A program made the position numbers and the translations under genes. Positions 1 through 13,362 of a stretch of 64,000 nt of DNA are shown here, piece after piece. The notes below the pieces were generated by a model that saw nothing but the letters and a program-made list of their open reading frames with translations, ran no database searches and had not been told where the DNA came from. The stretch is from Elgaria multicarinata webbii (Eukaryota; Chordata; Lepidosauria; Squamata; Anguidae), in contig NC_086172.1 in assembly GCF_023053635.1 (NCBI RefSeq), positions 24,829,501-24,893,500 of the forward strand. The letters are read 5' to 3'. Positions within the stretch are counted from its first letter, which is position 1, and each line of letters starts with the position of its first letter.

Positions 1-3000
1 GATTGGATCCAGACACAGAGTAGACCCACTGAAATCAAGGGGACAATAACTCTGTATCCAAGCCAACTCCATTAACTTCAAACAGTGTTGGATCTAATAC
101 TTTTCATCGGTAAGCATAAAAGAGCCTCTGAATTCTCTATAGGTTTCCATCCATCAAATTCTATCAGCAACCTCCAACTTTTTAAAAATTAATGCAGCAC
201 CCTAGGACACTAGAGTTGGGCAACATCGGCTAGTTTCATCTTGTGTTTAAATACTGCAGGAACCATGATCAGGTAAAAGTGACAGAGTAATACTGTACAT
301 CACACAGGAATCTTGTGAAAAATCATTCCTCACAAATAACTTTCCCCATCCTCATTTGGTACATCAACCGTGCCCAGATTTTTTAGAATCTATGCCTGCT
401 TTCTGGTCCTCAAAACACTATGTAGGTGTTAATTAAATGGATAATGCTTTACTACTGAGAAGTCACCTTCTGCTAACATTATTTAAATTCTTATCCTTAT
501 TAACCTTGTGATGTTTTCAAACACTGCCCAGCAACTACAACTTGGAAGACACACACTAGTGCCACTGCCACTCCATATTCCCTTACATTTTAACTCTGAG
601 GCAGCACAAACAACACTGAAACGTAGCTGTATCTATAAATGTGTTTTCCCTGTCAAGAGACTAATTTTGTTTTAAGTCCCTTTTTCTATGGGGGACAAGC
701 TTGATGCTTTGCTTTTGGCTCAAAACCCAGATCAATGGGGTAACACTGAGAAGAACAGAACATTTAGACTTACATCCAGTAGAATCCACAAAGACTGGGA
801 AACTCAAAGAAAGCCCTATTTGTTGGAGGCAGCTTTTCAAAAATGGAATCTTCACTCTCTAAAATAAAAGGTGGGCCCAGGTAAAAAGGTGCTCCTTTAA
901 AGAGAATGGGCTGACTGATTCTATCTCCTTCTTTAGGGGAAGAAGTCACAACACTCACACACTCAGGTTTTATGTGCAAAACCAGCAACTGCTAAGGGTT
1001 GTTTCCACTCAAAGCCTTATGAAGAACAGCCAGCTTATCCAAGGACTTCAACAATGCTCTGTGATGTGGGCCTGATTTAAGGCTCTGCTACACCAACTGA
1101 TAGGCCTCCATTTTCCCAAGACTTCCATGCAAGATCATAGAAAGGAGTCAGACAAGGGAACTCCTGAATATTCTTTAAGATGTGATTTGGAAAGGGGGAG
1201 AGGACATGTGCAAAACCACTTAGCCGACCATTGTCAATCCTTTGAATTGGAATCATTCGCAACCTGGCATTAAATCTTTTGTGAACCTCTTCTCATTAAA
1301 TTCTCTCGCCACCCCACTCTAAATGTTGCTAATATAAACAAAGGTAAAAGACCAAAACACACGAGCAATATTTCAGATCAAGAGAATCTTCTCTAGGCCA
1401 TGCTTGGACACCATGCAGGACAGAAGCAAAGCAGCAGCTAAGCCTCACCATGGACAAATGCTCTTGGCCCTATCCTCCTTCAATGTGCTGTGCAAGCCCC
1501 TCAGATGGAAGGGCGGGGAGAGAAAGACAGGCAGAGGTGATGCATACAGAAATAGGGCAAAGGCAGCCCTTGGAAACCTCTACCTAACCCACCCAGCAGG
1601 CCCGAAGTAAAGAAGGCATCAAAGTAAAGAAGGCATCAGAGATTACCCTTTCTACTCTGGATGAACAGCTCTTTATGTAGGGAAAGATTTATCCTGGTGC
1701 AGTGGGGCACAGAAGCCAACATGTTGGAAGTGGGGCACGATGACACAATCTGGAACTGTGCGCCATTATTGCATGGATGGAAAAACAACCGCGGAGGGAA
1801 TGAGAGCCATTTTATGAAGGAACAAATGCTAAGTAGTTTGACACAGGGTCATACATTGGGCTGTTCTACTGTTCGCTCTCCCCACAAAATACTGAAAACG
1901 GAATATGGAATGATCAACATCATTAACACCTGAATTTGATTTTTGACAGGTCTCCGTTGCTGAGAGGGGGGCAGGATTCCACGAGTGGAATCAATTCCAA
2001 ATTCCCAGGCCTTCTCCCTCCCTCCCCCATTTTTGAAGTAAACATTAAATTAAAAGAGGGAAAGTTGGGGGAAATTACAACCGATAGCTGGAATACCACC
2101 CTCACTGACTTGATATAGCATGCAGTCTATGCAACATTACATACATACAAAGTCTGATTACTTTGGGCCTTGTACATCGCATCATCCCTAGACATTCTAC
2201 AGAATTCAAAATTGTACAAAATAAAAAATAAGCATAAAATCCAAGGAATTTCTTTACAACATTAGTACTGCAGAATAGAAAGCATAAAACCAGCAGGAGG
2301 CGAGCGATCTGGAAACGCCCTCCGCCGCAGCTCTGCACGGAGAGGATTTTGGCCCGTGAAGTGTGGCATCAGCCGTGGCATCAGAGGGCCGCCAGCCTTC
2401 CAGCGCAACGTGTAGCACTGCCCTCCATAGGAGCTGTACAGTCTTTCAAGTCTCTCCCCGCACAGCTAAGGAAACATGTCCATTGTAAATAGGGCAGAGA
2501 AGCTCCTTAAAAATCGATTCTATATCGGAAGTACTTTTAAAAAAAAAACTAGTTACAATCTCAGAAGCCTCTCCAAACCATTTTCATGTGTGAGGAATCT
2601 ATCTGGATTCAATTTACACTGCGCCAAGGAATCATGGCCCAACTTCCCTGGACCATATATGCATTTGTTCTCAGAATGAAATCTTAACTCTGGTGGTTGG
2701 GACCTTGCAAACGACGACTACTAAGGGATCCTATTTTGAATTTTTAGCATTAATGCTTAGAAGACCAGAGCTCTAGAGATGACGTTTGTTCAGCTGTGAA
2801 ATCTAAAATGAATGATATGACATTTCCCAGAAGGACAGAAGAAACCAACTTACTTCAGAAGTGAAGAATCCAAAGTTAAGGCAACCTGTTTTTGGAGGTG
2901 GGAGATGAGGCAGTAAATGGAGAGGGGGGGGAAGGTGTCCTTGAGCAGTTGACCATAGCATGCAGGGCCCAGAACCAGACGTAAAGTGCATCAGTAATGG

Positions 3001-6000
3001 GGAAAATAACACTGGGTCTCCGTAAAGGGGTGAGGGGGAAAGCTCACCTCGCCATAGCAGCCATTAAAGCAGCAGGGAGCGCCAACTGCAGCCTCCTCAT
3101 TATGCTGCCTTTCCACTCTGCCTTGTTCGCATCCTTCAGAGCTGCAAAAACTCGTTGCAACACAGCAGCTACCCTGCATGGTTTGAACAGAGGGGGAAAC
3201 TTTCCCATCTCTCTTCCTGATTCTCCCAACACCTAATTCTCACAGGGGTCAGTAGAGCACAGGTATCCACAACTTTTGCCTTGGTGTTATGAGCTCGCCA
3301 TAATTTGTCGTCACCACTGACTCTTTCCTCTTGCCTCACTGCCAAGTACCAGAAAACCCGGGAGTGGAGAAGGAGGACTCTCTCCAACATCCATGAACTT
3401 TGGAGCAGCTTCTTGCTCCAAAGCGCAGAACAGTATCAGACCCTTTCCCCCTTCAGAGTCAGAGGGGAAGACAGCGATCCCTCATACCGTGCTGCTGACC
3501 AGGGCCCCCGAGAAGCAACGGTACTTGCTTGTAGGAAGCGTATTTATGGAGGCCTACAATTCCATATAGGTTCTTCATGTCACAGGCTTTTGTAAACGCC
3601 CCCCCCCACCATACATAAAGAACATTACACAAAATTACACCTACATACGTACATCAATATGCCATGGCTGTAGTAGAAATCCCCACCTCTCTTGGTAGAC
3701 TGATCACACACAAATGCAGGAGACTTATTGCACACGTTCTATGTAGAGGGTGGAGCGCTCATGCCAGAGACCTGCTCCAGCACTCCCGTGCCTGCAGAAC
3801 TCCTACATGAATCAGCCCTCAGAGACATGGCCCCCCGCCAAGACAAATAAAACCTTGATTCCGCCAAACAAGCCAGTCCTGAAAGTGAACCCATTCTATG
3901 CAATTTAGTCAAGGTGGCAGCATAGCTAGCCTTAAACCAGTTTTCCCCAGCCTGAGTGCCCTCCAGCTGTTTTGGACTACAACTCCCAGCATTCCTGATA
4001 AGAGCTGACATCTATACCATCTGGAAGGCACCAGGTTGAGGAAGGCTGCCTTAAACTTCGGATGTGTGATCTTTGTGGTCACTCTGGTCACTCATAGAAG
4101 CAGCTGTTCAACAATCTATGCTCGGAGAATGATTCTTGGTACCACCTGAAGCTTGTTCATTGAGATGGGGGACCAAACCAATACAATCTCTGCAGACTGA
4201 CAAAATAAATACCTACAAAACCAAATTTTGCTGAATTAAGGAACTTTGGGCTGGTTTGTGTAAGAAAGGAAGGCCAGCTGGTACAACCTGTGGTCCAGGT
4301 AAATTAATTTTCAAACACTGTCTGAGTATACACTCAATAAATCAGTGTGATCGAAGGGCCAAAGCAGATGATACATGACATGTATGACCGTATTTCATGT
4401 CTCTGGGGGTTCTTTTGACTGTGGTTAAATAGCACTGGGAGGGTCAGGATTGGGACCGTGGCAAGTAGGGTGGGGGTTTAACCCTCTCCACCCACCCCTT
4501 TCTACAATCCCAAAGATAATCCCTCCTCCCAAATTAATCCGCTATTTGCTACTGGAGAAAAGATGCTGCTGGCACCAATAGCAACTTTCTTCTGTGAAAA
4601 ATAGCTGTGGGGGGTGGGCGGTTTTAACTGGGATATCAACTGACTTCATGCCCAATCTCAACTGGGAGCCTTCATGGCTGGTATGTAATAAAAAAACAAA
4701 TACATTCCATGTATCATCTAGTTTGGCCCTAAAATGTATGAAGCCATTATAGCAGGCTTCCATTCACACAAAGGAAAATCACCCATCTCTTTATTAAAGA
4801 GAGAAAAGGCATCTAAAGCTCTGGTCAATACCTAATTAGCATTAAAAAAAATGGGACATGTGGCAACCCTTTCAAATCCTGCTAAGATCGGACAACACAC
4901 TTGGACAACATCGGTCTGCCTGCATGGGTCCTTCATGATATGTACCATAATTAAAAGCCAATTTATATCTTCTGATTGGTATACATGATGATAAGTATTA
5001 GAGCTGAATTGTCTACCTTCAGCTAAAACATGCAAATAAATTCAAAATTTCTCCTTCTCTAGAGATACTCAACTTTCCCCCCTGTTCCAATTCCCGAAAC
5101 TATAAAACATGAGGTAATTTCAGAAGACTGCAGCCAGCCTTGGTGAAAAGAACCAAGCCTGATATGCAAATCCAGAAGATGTGGCTTACACATGGCCTGA
5201 AAGCAATATGCAGCACATCAGGAGAGCAGCCATAATCCATTTCCCAGCTACTTTGCAAACTGGGAAGCAGAATAAGGCCGCCTGTAGAGAGTTGCAATTA
5301 TATGCGGGCCACAGCCCAATCTTAATGTTTAAGCTTTATCCTCCGTTCAAGACCTTCCTTTCCAACTCTTGGGGGGGGGGGGAATTAACTGTACAAGAGA
5401 GGCTTAGTTTGTGACTTACAGGGTCCAATATAATGGGAGACCATCTTTGATATTACATCCCCCCCTCCCCATGTTATCAAAAATAAGAGGAAGGCCATTT
5501 GAAACCAGCTCCTTGCATGTCCAGATCAGGCTACACTGCTCAAGTGTTTGGGTTAGAGATGCAAGGAACCAACCCGAGATCCAGTTGGTCTGTGAACCCA
5601 AAACGTTTGCCAGTACAATATTCATCTTCCAATAGTAAGAGTGTGTAGAACAGGAAGTTAGGGAGGGGAGAAGGGGGAGTGGCCTTTCAAAGCCAATCGT
5701 TCAGCCCTAGCATCCAGGATGCCCCAATACCAGGGCTTGCATTATTCCTGAGAAAAATCCCATGTCTTGATTGAATGGGTCACAATTTGAGCAATGGATC
5801 GGATAACTGGCAAGCTCATTACATCTCCTGTTATCTTACACCCGAATCAGTCAGCTAATTAAAATCTGTCATTCAGCTCAGCCGCTGCTGGCAAATGGAA
5901 GAGCCATTTCTTCAAAACAATTCAAATTACTATTTTTATAAAATGTTTGGGGGGAGAGAAGAGAAGCAAAACAAAAAAAAGTAAGAGTGGTTTTGTTACA

Positions 6001-6117
6001 ACAATCCGTCTTTCCTTCAGTTCAACCTGCCCAGGTCTCCCCAGGTGCTGGCGGAGATCTGGGGACAATCTCTCGGTAAGCAAGGTGCACGTCTGCCTCT
6101 TGCCGCCATGGTCGTCT
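1..6117 (-). other. ABI2: ABI2 3' UTR and downstream sequence, end undetermined
   Basis: The stretch after the stop codon contains no further coding exon. The first several hundred bases (about 5560-6117) are plain AT-mixed sequence without recognised repeats, as expected for a 3' UTR. Repeat-poor blocks also occur near 2110-2330 and 2460-2690, so the UTR may be several kilobases long. A candidate poly(A) signal lies at 4790-4795. A SINE- or MITE-like piece (actacaactcccagcatt) lies at about 3930-4060. A fragment at 1-60 resembles the short palindromic repeats elsewhere in the window. In mammals a convergent neighbour (RAPH1) lies beyond ABI2; I saw no coding trace of it. Confidence 0.5.
4790..4795 (-). 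terminator. Candidate poly(A) signal AATAAA for ABI2
   Basis: On the minus strand the sequence reads AATAAA at 4795 to 4790. About 25 bases downstream is a T/GT-rich stretch (cctttgtgtgaatgg), which suits a downstream element. It is about 1.3 kb after the ABI2 stop. It is the only canonical AATAAA I noticed on this strand between 1 and 6117, but the UTR may use variant signals or end farther away. Confidence 0.3.
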
Positions 6118-6318
<201 letters not shown>

Positions 6319-6521
6319 TCACAAGATCCCAAGAGAGCAGTTGCTTGGGCTGACATCTATTTCAACAATACATAGCTTTCCCCGGGGAGGGGCGGTTGTC
6401 TCTCTTTTCCCAAACAGCAGAAATGTCTCTTTAGTGGCTACGCATTTAAATGCTGTATTTTCTCCCTGCTTGCATTAGAAGGTTGCTCTCATCACAAACA
6501 GAATGAACTTGACCTCTTAAT

Positions 6522-6706
6522 ACAGTAATACCCTATTACTTCAATTCTGAGATGCACTTTTTTCCCCCATATAAACATCTCTAAAAACGGGGTGCGTCTT
6601 AGAATCGCGAGTATGACTTACAGGTTTTTTTTTTCTGTTGGTGGTACTGAAATTAGTGTGCGTCTTACAATCGATGGCACCTTACAATCGAAGAAATATG
6701 GTAACT
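6522..6706. mobile_element. Short non-autonomous DNA transposon with imperfect inverted ends
   Basis: The left end reads taataccctattacttcaa and continues ttctgagatgcac. The right end, reverse-complemented, reads gttaccatatttcttcgatt and continues gtaaggtgcc. These form roughly 30-base imperfect inverted repeats. The inside has gtgcgtcttagaatcg and gtgcgtcttacaatcg, two further copies of the same word. There is no coding capacity. Superfamily not determined. It abuts the 5'-truncated CR1 copy that follows. Confidence 0.5.
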
Positions 6707-9336
6707 GAAACTTGGTGGGATGACTCCCATGACTGGAAATATAGCAACTGAAGGGTATAACTTGTTCAAAAAAGAGCAGGAGAAATAGAAAGGGAGGCAG
6801 AGTCGCACTATATGTTAAGGATATTTATCCCTGCACAGAAATACAGGAGGATGAGCCTGGTAGCCCCACCAAGAGTATCTGGATTAAAATAAATGGGTCA
6901 AGGAATAAAAGGAACATGGTCTAGTACCGACTACCCAATCAAGGAGAAGACGAAGATGAAACTTTTGATAAACAAATTGCCAATGTTTCAAGGAAGTGAG
7001 ATGTAGTAGTAAAGGAGGACTTCAATTACCCTGATATCTGTTGGGAGACAAGTTCTGCCAAAAGTGGCCCTTCCAAGAAATTCCTGACATATGTGGCTGA
7101 TAATTTTCTCCTACAGAAGTGGAGGAAGGAACTAGAGGATCGGCTACCCTTGATATAATACTGACAAATAGGGATGTCTTAGTGGATAAAGTAGCACTTA
7201 TGGGAACTCTGGGGGAAAGTTACCATGTCATACTTGAGTTCTTGATTTTAAAGGAAGCAGAAGCGGAGTGTAGCCATGTTCGTACTCTGGATTTTAGGAA
7301 AGCTGATTTTAATAAACAAAGAATTATGGTAAATAAGGTCCCATGGCAAGTGACCCTAATGAGAAAAGGAGTCCAAGATGGGTGGAAGGTTTTAAAAAAG
7401 GAAAATTTAAAAGCACAATTACAAACAATTCCAACAAGAAAAGAAGTAGAAGACAACAGAAGAAGCCAATGTGGCTCCACAAAAAGCTTAGAGATGACCT
7501 GAAAACAAAAAAAGGATGCATATAGGAAGTGGAAGGAAGGCCAGGCTACAAAAGAGAAGTACATACAGGAAGCACAGAAATGCAGGAATGGCATCAGGAA
7601 GGCTAAAGCTGAGAATGAGCTGAGGCTAGTGAGGGATGCTAAAAGCAACAAAAAGGCTTTCTTCAGGTATGTGCATAGTAAAAGACAGAAGAAAGAAAAG
7701 GTGGTTCAACTACTCAATGAGGATGGCAAATAGAAAACAAACGACAAAGAAAAGGCCAAAGTGCTCAATTCCTACTTTGGTTCAGTCTTCTCCCAAAAGC
7801 GGGTCTATGACCCTCCTGGAAAAAGTGAAGTACAAGCTGAAGGAGCAGGAATGCAGTTAAACAAATGGTCAAGGAACGCCTAATTCCTTTGAATGAGTTC
7901 AAATCTCCAGGACCCGATGAAGTGCTTCCTAGAGTAATAAAAGAGCTGGCAGAAGAACTCTCAAAACCACTGTCTATTATCTTTGCGAAATCATGGAAGA
8001 CGGGTGAAGTGCCGGACGACTTGAGGAGGGCTAATGTTGTCCCTATCTTCAAAAAGGGCCAAAAAAATCAATCCCTGGGAAAATTTGGAGCAGATTATAA
8101 AGAAGTCAATCTGTAAGCCCCTTAAAAACAATGCAGTGATTACTAAAAGCCAGTATAGCTGTCAAGAACAAATCCTGCCAAATTAATTTGATCTCATTTT
8201 TTGATTCGGTAACCTCCCTTGTGGACTGTGGGAATGCTGTAGACATAATATATCTTGATTTCAGCAAAGCTTTTGACAAAGTGCCCCATGATATTCTGTT
8301 AACAAACTAGCTAAAACTGGGCTAGATGGAACAACTATTAGGTGGATCCACACTAAAAGAGTGCTTATAAATGGTACCTCCTCAAACTTGGGGGAGGTAA
8401 CGAGCGAGATTCCGCAGGGCTCAGTCCTGGGCCCAGTGCTCTTCAACATTTTTATTAATGCTTTGGACAAGGAGGTGCAGGGAATGCTTATCAAATTTGC
8501 AGATGACACAAAATTGGGTGGGATAGCTAATACTCTGGAAGACAGAAACAAACTTCAAAGTGATCTTGATAGGATGGAGTACTGGGCTGAAAACAACAGA
8601 ATGGAATTTAATAGAGGTAAATGCCAAGTTCTACATCTAGGAAAACCAAACCAAATGCACAGTTACAAGATAGGGGAAAGTTTGTTCAGCAATACTACAA
8701 GCGAGAAAGATCCTGGAATTGTTGTAGCTCACAAGCTGAATATGAGCCAACAGTGAGATGTGGCTGCAAAAAAACAACACAATTTTGGGCTGCATTAATA
8801 GAAGTATAGCTTCCGAATAGTGCAATGTACTGGTTCCCCTCTATTCAGCACTGGTTAAGCCTCAGCTTGAATATTGCATCCAGTTCTGGGCACCACACCA
8901 AGAAGGATGCAGACAAGCTGGAGGGATTCAGAGGGCAATAAGGATGATCAGGGGTCTGGAAACAAAGCCTGAAAGAACTGGCCATGTTTAGCCTGGAGAA
9001 GATTGAGGGGAGACATGAGAGCACTCTTCAAGTACTTGAAAGGCTGTCACACAGAGGAGGGCCAGGATCTCTTCTAGATCATCCCAAAGTGCAGGACATG
9101 AACAATGAGCTCAAGTCACAGGAAGCCAGATTCCGGCTGGACATCAGGAAAAACGTCCTGACTGTTAGAGCAGTATGACAATGGAACCAATTATCTAGGG
9201 CGATTGTGGGCTCTCTCACACTGGAGGCATGCAAGAGGCAGCTGGACAGCCAATGTGGATTCCTGCATTGAGCACGGGATTGGACTCAATGGCCTTATAG
9301 CTCAACTTCCAGCTCAACTATTCAATTATTTTATGA
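6707..9336 (+). mobile_element. CR1 LINE, 5'-truncated, about 2.6 kb
   Basis: This is a decayed CR1 ORF2 in intron sequence, antisense to ABI2. In order, I see an endonuclease-like segment (GSATLDIILTNRD near 7140), reverse transcriptase blocks (FKSPGPDEVLPRVIKELAEE near 7900 and VPDDLRRANVVPIFKKGQ near 8010) and SAFDKVPHD-like text near 8265. Then come EIPQGSVLGPVLFNIFINAL near 8410 and the catalytic FADDTKLGG near 8500. The 3' end has the CR1 signature (gattcctgcattgagcacgg near 9260). Several stops and frame changes break it. It is 5'-truncated, as usual for CR1. Confidence 0.9.
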
Positions 9337-9793
9337 AATCCAAAAAACGTGTTTAGACCTTTATAGGCATTTCATTCTAAAATGAATTCTAAACCTAAAA
9401 ATTGAGAGAGAAATTTTGCTCTAATGCGGTCTCATTGCAACACACTGATGAGTTAACCCACCAGTCCGTGCTCCTGGGTCCCCTCGCACACAATCTTTTC
9501 GTTAAAGTCACTACCATGTGTCTCTCCCACTCCATTTTCACATAAGCTTTTCTTACCAAATGGCAGGGTATGAGAGAACGGATTCATACGTTAAAATTTA
9601 AACGTACAAATCTTAGCCTGCTTCCTTCAGAATCCAGGGGAAGGAGTTAATAGTGTCTACAACTAGGCTGAGATTAAAAGCGTCGCTTCAAAGAAACTGG
9701 CTAACACTGGTTCTGCCTTGACTGACGGTAAGTAGGACCATTAAGCAGGCCGTGCTTTGAGAAACACCAGAAAATAGCAAAACATTCCTTTCA

Positions 9794-10159
<366 letters not shown>

Positions 10160-10370
10160 TTATGTTACGTGCAGTTTATAAAGGCCGGTTTCACTGTCTG
10201 TGTTGTCTCTTCTCCCCTGGTACTGAGTAAGGACAGACCTCCGGGGCTGAAGGATTTTTCCTATTCTATATACAAGACCCAAGGCTGAGAGAGAACTGAC
10301 CAATACGGAGTCTACAGATCAAAATTAAAATGCTCTCTCGTCTTCCATGTCTCCTAGTCTGTAACATGGG

Positions 10371-10900
10371 ATCATAGAATAGCAGAGTTGGAAGGGGCCT
10401 ACAAGGCCATCGAGTCCAACCCCCTGCTCAATGCAGGAATCCACCCTAAAGCATCCCCGACAGATGCTTGTCCAGCTGCCTCTTGAAGGCCTCTAGTGTG
10501 GGAGAGACCACAACCTCCCTAGGTAACTGGTTCCATTGTCGTGCTGCTCTAACAGTCAGGAAGTTTTTCCTGATGTGCAGCCGGAATCTGGCTTCCTTTA
10601 ACTTGAGCCCGTTATTCTGTGTCCTGCACTCTGGGAGGATTGAGAAGAGATCCTGGCCCTCCTCTGTCTGACAACCTTTTAAGTATTTGTAGAGTGCTAT
10701 CATGTCTCCCCTCAATCTTCTCTTCTCCAGGCTAAACATGCCCAGTTCTTTCAGTCTGTCCTCATAGGGCTTTGTTTCCAGACCCCTGATCATCCTCGTT
10801 GCCCTCCTCTGAACATGCTCCAGCTTGTCTGCATCCTTCTTGAAGTGTGGCGCCCAGAACTGGATTCAATACTCTAGATGAGGCCTAACCAGGGCCAGAT
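10371..10900 (-). mobile_element. CR1 LINE 3' fragment
   Basis: This is a minus-oriented CR1 3' end lying in the intron between the 87-base exon and the polyproline exon. It starts with the tail atcatagaatagcagagttg. An open stretch of 115 codons reads [20 protein letters not shown] and later [20 protein letters not shown], the standard CR1 C-terminus. It is younger-looking than the 6.7-9.3 kb copy because this region is uninterrupted. Confidence 0.9.
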
Positions 10901-11357
10901 CTTAGTGGGAACACCACTTTCCTACTGAGAGATTTATGACCTACTTCACCTGCTGCCAGCTCTTCCATCTGTCATCCCAAATAGTTATAAGGATGAAAAT
11001 TCCTGGATAACTCTAGTTTCCCCTTGCAGCAAAGTGCATGCACAAGCACAACGGCTCTCAAACATGTAGAGCAGAAACATTTGGGGGGATAGAACACCTG
11101 GTACCCACCAGGTGTTCTTGGACTCCAACTGCAAAAAGGTCATGATGGTTGCTGACTGGACATTGGGCAGAATTCACTAATTCATTTATCAACAACAGAT
11201 AAACGGGAATGGACAGAGATACAGCAATGTGGGGTTGCCTGTCACCCAAGAGGTATCTTATCACTCATGCTTAGCTAATACAGGTAAATTTAATTTAAGA
11301 TCCTATATACGAAAGTATCTCTTATCTAAATCACAAACAAATAAATGACGCACTTAC

Positions 11358-11444
11358 TATTTTCCTGAACTCTGGCCACAAATCCCATTAGTGGTAACTG
11401 TGGAGTTACCTGTAGGATGGAGGGAGGAGGCGGTGCAAGAGACA
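11358..11444 (-). CDS. ABI2: ABI2 87-base cassette exon (SLAPPPPSI...ARVQEN)
   Basis: This short exon encodes 29 codons' worth of sequence: [18 protein letters not shown], then [10 protein letters not shown]. It corresponds to the optional PPPP...[10 protein letters not shown] segment that I recall from long ABI2 and ABI1 isoforms. The acceptor ctgcag lies at 11445-11450 and the donor ATA|gtaagt at 11357-11352. It is phase 1 at both ends and 87 bases long, so inclusion or skipping keeps frame. When skipped, G|TT gives Val-Ser-Glu. When included, the split codons become Val (G|TG) and Ile (A|TT). The segment resembles known protein isoforms; whether it is alternatively spliced in this animal is inferred. 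Confidence 0.9.
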
Positions 11445-11849
11445 CTGCAGTGGATTAAAAAATAAAAACGAAGCCTCTGATGAGAAACGTGATAGACCAG
11501 GCAGGCACTTTGACTTCAGAACTAAACGCAACAGAAAAGAGAAGCCACGGAAAAAAGGAGACACCGTCACTGGCCAGTTTTAAACTAGCTGCCAAGGACA
11601 ATACTGACGCTTGCTTTAACTAGCAATCAGGCAGAATTTTCTTTGAAAGTTAATGCACGGCTTGCTTCTGTAACAGAAATGTTTCTTCTTCTTCTTTTTA
11701 TGCAAAGCATCTCCTATAGTCACCGCAGAATATTCTTCAAGCACCTCCTTCTGAATCACAGACATCCCTGGCTGTTGGGGAAGATAACTTGATGTGGAAA
11801 ATGGAAATATTCCCAAATCCACGTAGTCTTCCCAGTGCTTCATTTTTGC

Positions 11850-12113
11850 ACCATCTGTATTATTGCTCCCAGACTGTGGAATAGCCTGCCGGAGGAGACT
11901 CGTCAGCTTGACAGTCTTTTAGCGTTCAAGAAAGCTGTCAGGACTGATCTCTTCCGGCAGGCCTGTCTAGTAGAATTTTAGGATACGTTTAATATGCTTT
12001 TAGGATGTTTTTAACAGTGTATGCTATGTTTTTAATCAGTATTTTATGTATATTATGCTTTGTTGTTTTTCCCCATCTTGATCCAATCAGAGAGGCGGGT
12101 AAGAAATAAATTA

Positions 12114-12160
<47 letters not shown>

Positions 12161-12168
12161 CATTATTA
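11850..12168 (+). mobile_element. L2-type LINE 3' end with (TTA)n tail
   Basis: The sequence contains tgtggaatagcctgccggag, a short coding remnant (LFRQACL-like), a T-rich 3' UTR, then gagaggcgggtaagaaataa and a long TTA repeat at 12117-12168. The same gagaggcgggtaagaaataa tail occurs at 21090. This is the usual layout of an L2-clade LINE end; clade assignment is by resemblance. Confidence 0.65.
12117..12168. repeat. (TTA)n microsatellite
   Basis: About 16 TTA/ATT units with one interruption, forming the 3' tail of the L2-like fragment before it. Confidence 0.95.
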
Positions 12169-13107
12169 GTGCTCCAAGGATAAAAAATTATAGTTTCATA
12201 TTTGGTTTACTAAATATTTGAAGACACTGATGAAAGTTGCACACAATGCCTCTTTCTTAGCATGATCAGAGAAAGTTTAGGGCTGGGACTTGGAATAACT
12301 TTACTCAAGGTGTCTGTGTAGTTTGAAAGCAATGAATAGAAGGACTTTAATGAACTGTGTGATCTTACTGTTTATAGGAGTTTTTAGAAGAGTGCTTGTG
12401 GGATTAAGCCCCCAACTCTGTGGAGGGGTTGAGAGCTTTACCTGAGATAGCTTCAAGGAAGGCTATATTGACTTTCTCCCACAGAGCTCAATGGGGACCT
12501 TTCTCTTCTGCGCCTAGAGACGCAGTTGAGCTGGGGGCAAACCTAATCCCAGCCCCAGCTGCTGGGGAAGGAGGAAGTCAGGGGTGGAGAACTTTTGCTG
12601 GCCCAAAGGCCAAATGGGCTCCAGGTGGGCACACTTAGGGCCACCCACAGCTGGCACATGGCCCACCGACATGATTGCCCAGACCACACCCCCACCACAC
12701 AACACCACCACTTCCTTCCCAAGACTTCCCCCACTTGCATAGCAAAGGCTTTTAAGGGCCTCCGCTGGTACCAATGGGTTGTTTTTTTTTTAAAAAAAAA
12801 AAAACCTGATTGCAGCATGGCAAGGGGGCTGATAGAGCATTTGGGGAGGGATTTGCCCTTCCCTCCCTAATAGCGCCCCTTCCAATCACCCCAATACATC
12901 AATTAGGCTTCCTAAAGGCCCATTTTATGCCAATTTAAGCTGATGGGAGACTAAGAGATTTTTCCTTCCACGATGGGGGACGGGCACGATCACTAGTGGA
13001 GAAGCTGGCAGGCCAGTTGAGGCTCCCCATCCCTTGGTCCACATCTGAATCACGTCATGAACTCCAATTCCTTTACTTTCGACCTGAGGGTTCAGTGGAC
13101 GCAATTA

Positions 13108-13362
13108 ATTCTATACGTTTTGTTTATTTCATTTATATCCCGCTTTTTACCTCCAAGGAACCCAAGGCGGCATACAAAATCTTCCTCCTCTCCATTTTAT
13201 CCTCACAACAACAACCCTGTGAGGTAGGTTGGGCTGGGAGTCTGTGACTGGCCCAAAGTCACTGGGTGCTGAGCTTCCATGACTGAGTGGGGACTAGAAC
13301 CCGGATCTCCCGACTCCCAGTCCAACACTTTAGCCCCTACACCACACCACTTTTTTTAAAAA
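13108..13362 (-). mobile_element. Sauria-type SINE
   Basis: Minus-oriented SINE. Reverse-complemented, it begins gtggtgtaggggctaaagtg and ttggactgggagtcgggaga, a tRNA-derived head with the B-box-like gggttctagtccccactcag. The body has cccaacctacctcacagggt, and the tail has gcgggatataaatg. This is the squamate Sauria SINE plan and matches the plus-strand copy at 48250-48508. Confidence 0.85.

Noticed and set aside
3907-4062. Unknown gene with frames on both strands
   Set aside because: The region contains ggactacaactcccagcatt text of a common dispersed repeat and no splice or codon signal.
7220-7651. 143-codon minus-strand hydrophobic frame
   Set aside because: Shadow of the plus-strand CR1 copy; its Leu/Phe-rich content comes from the antisense of Lys/Glu-rich LINE text.
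12579-12640. hAT end caggggtggagaactttt
   Set aside because: No matching inverted end or target repeat was found nearby, so no element could be bounded.
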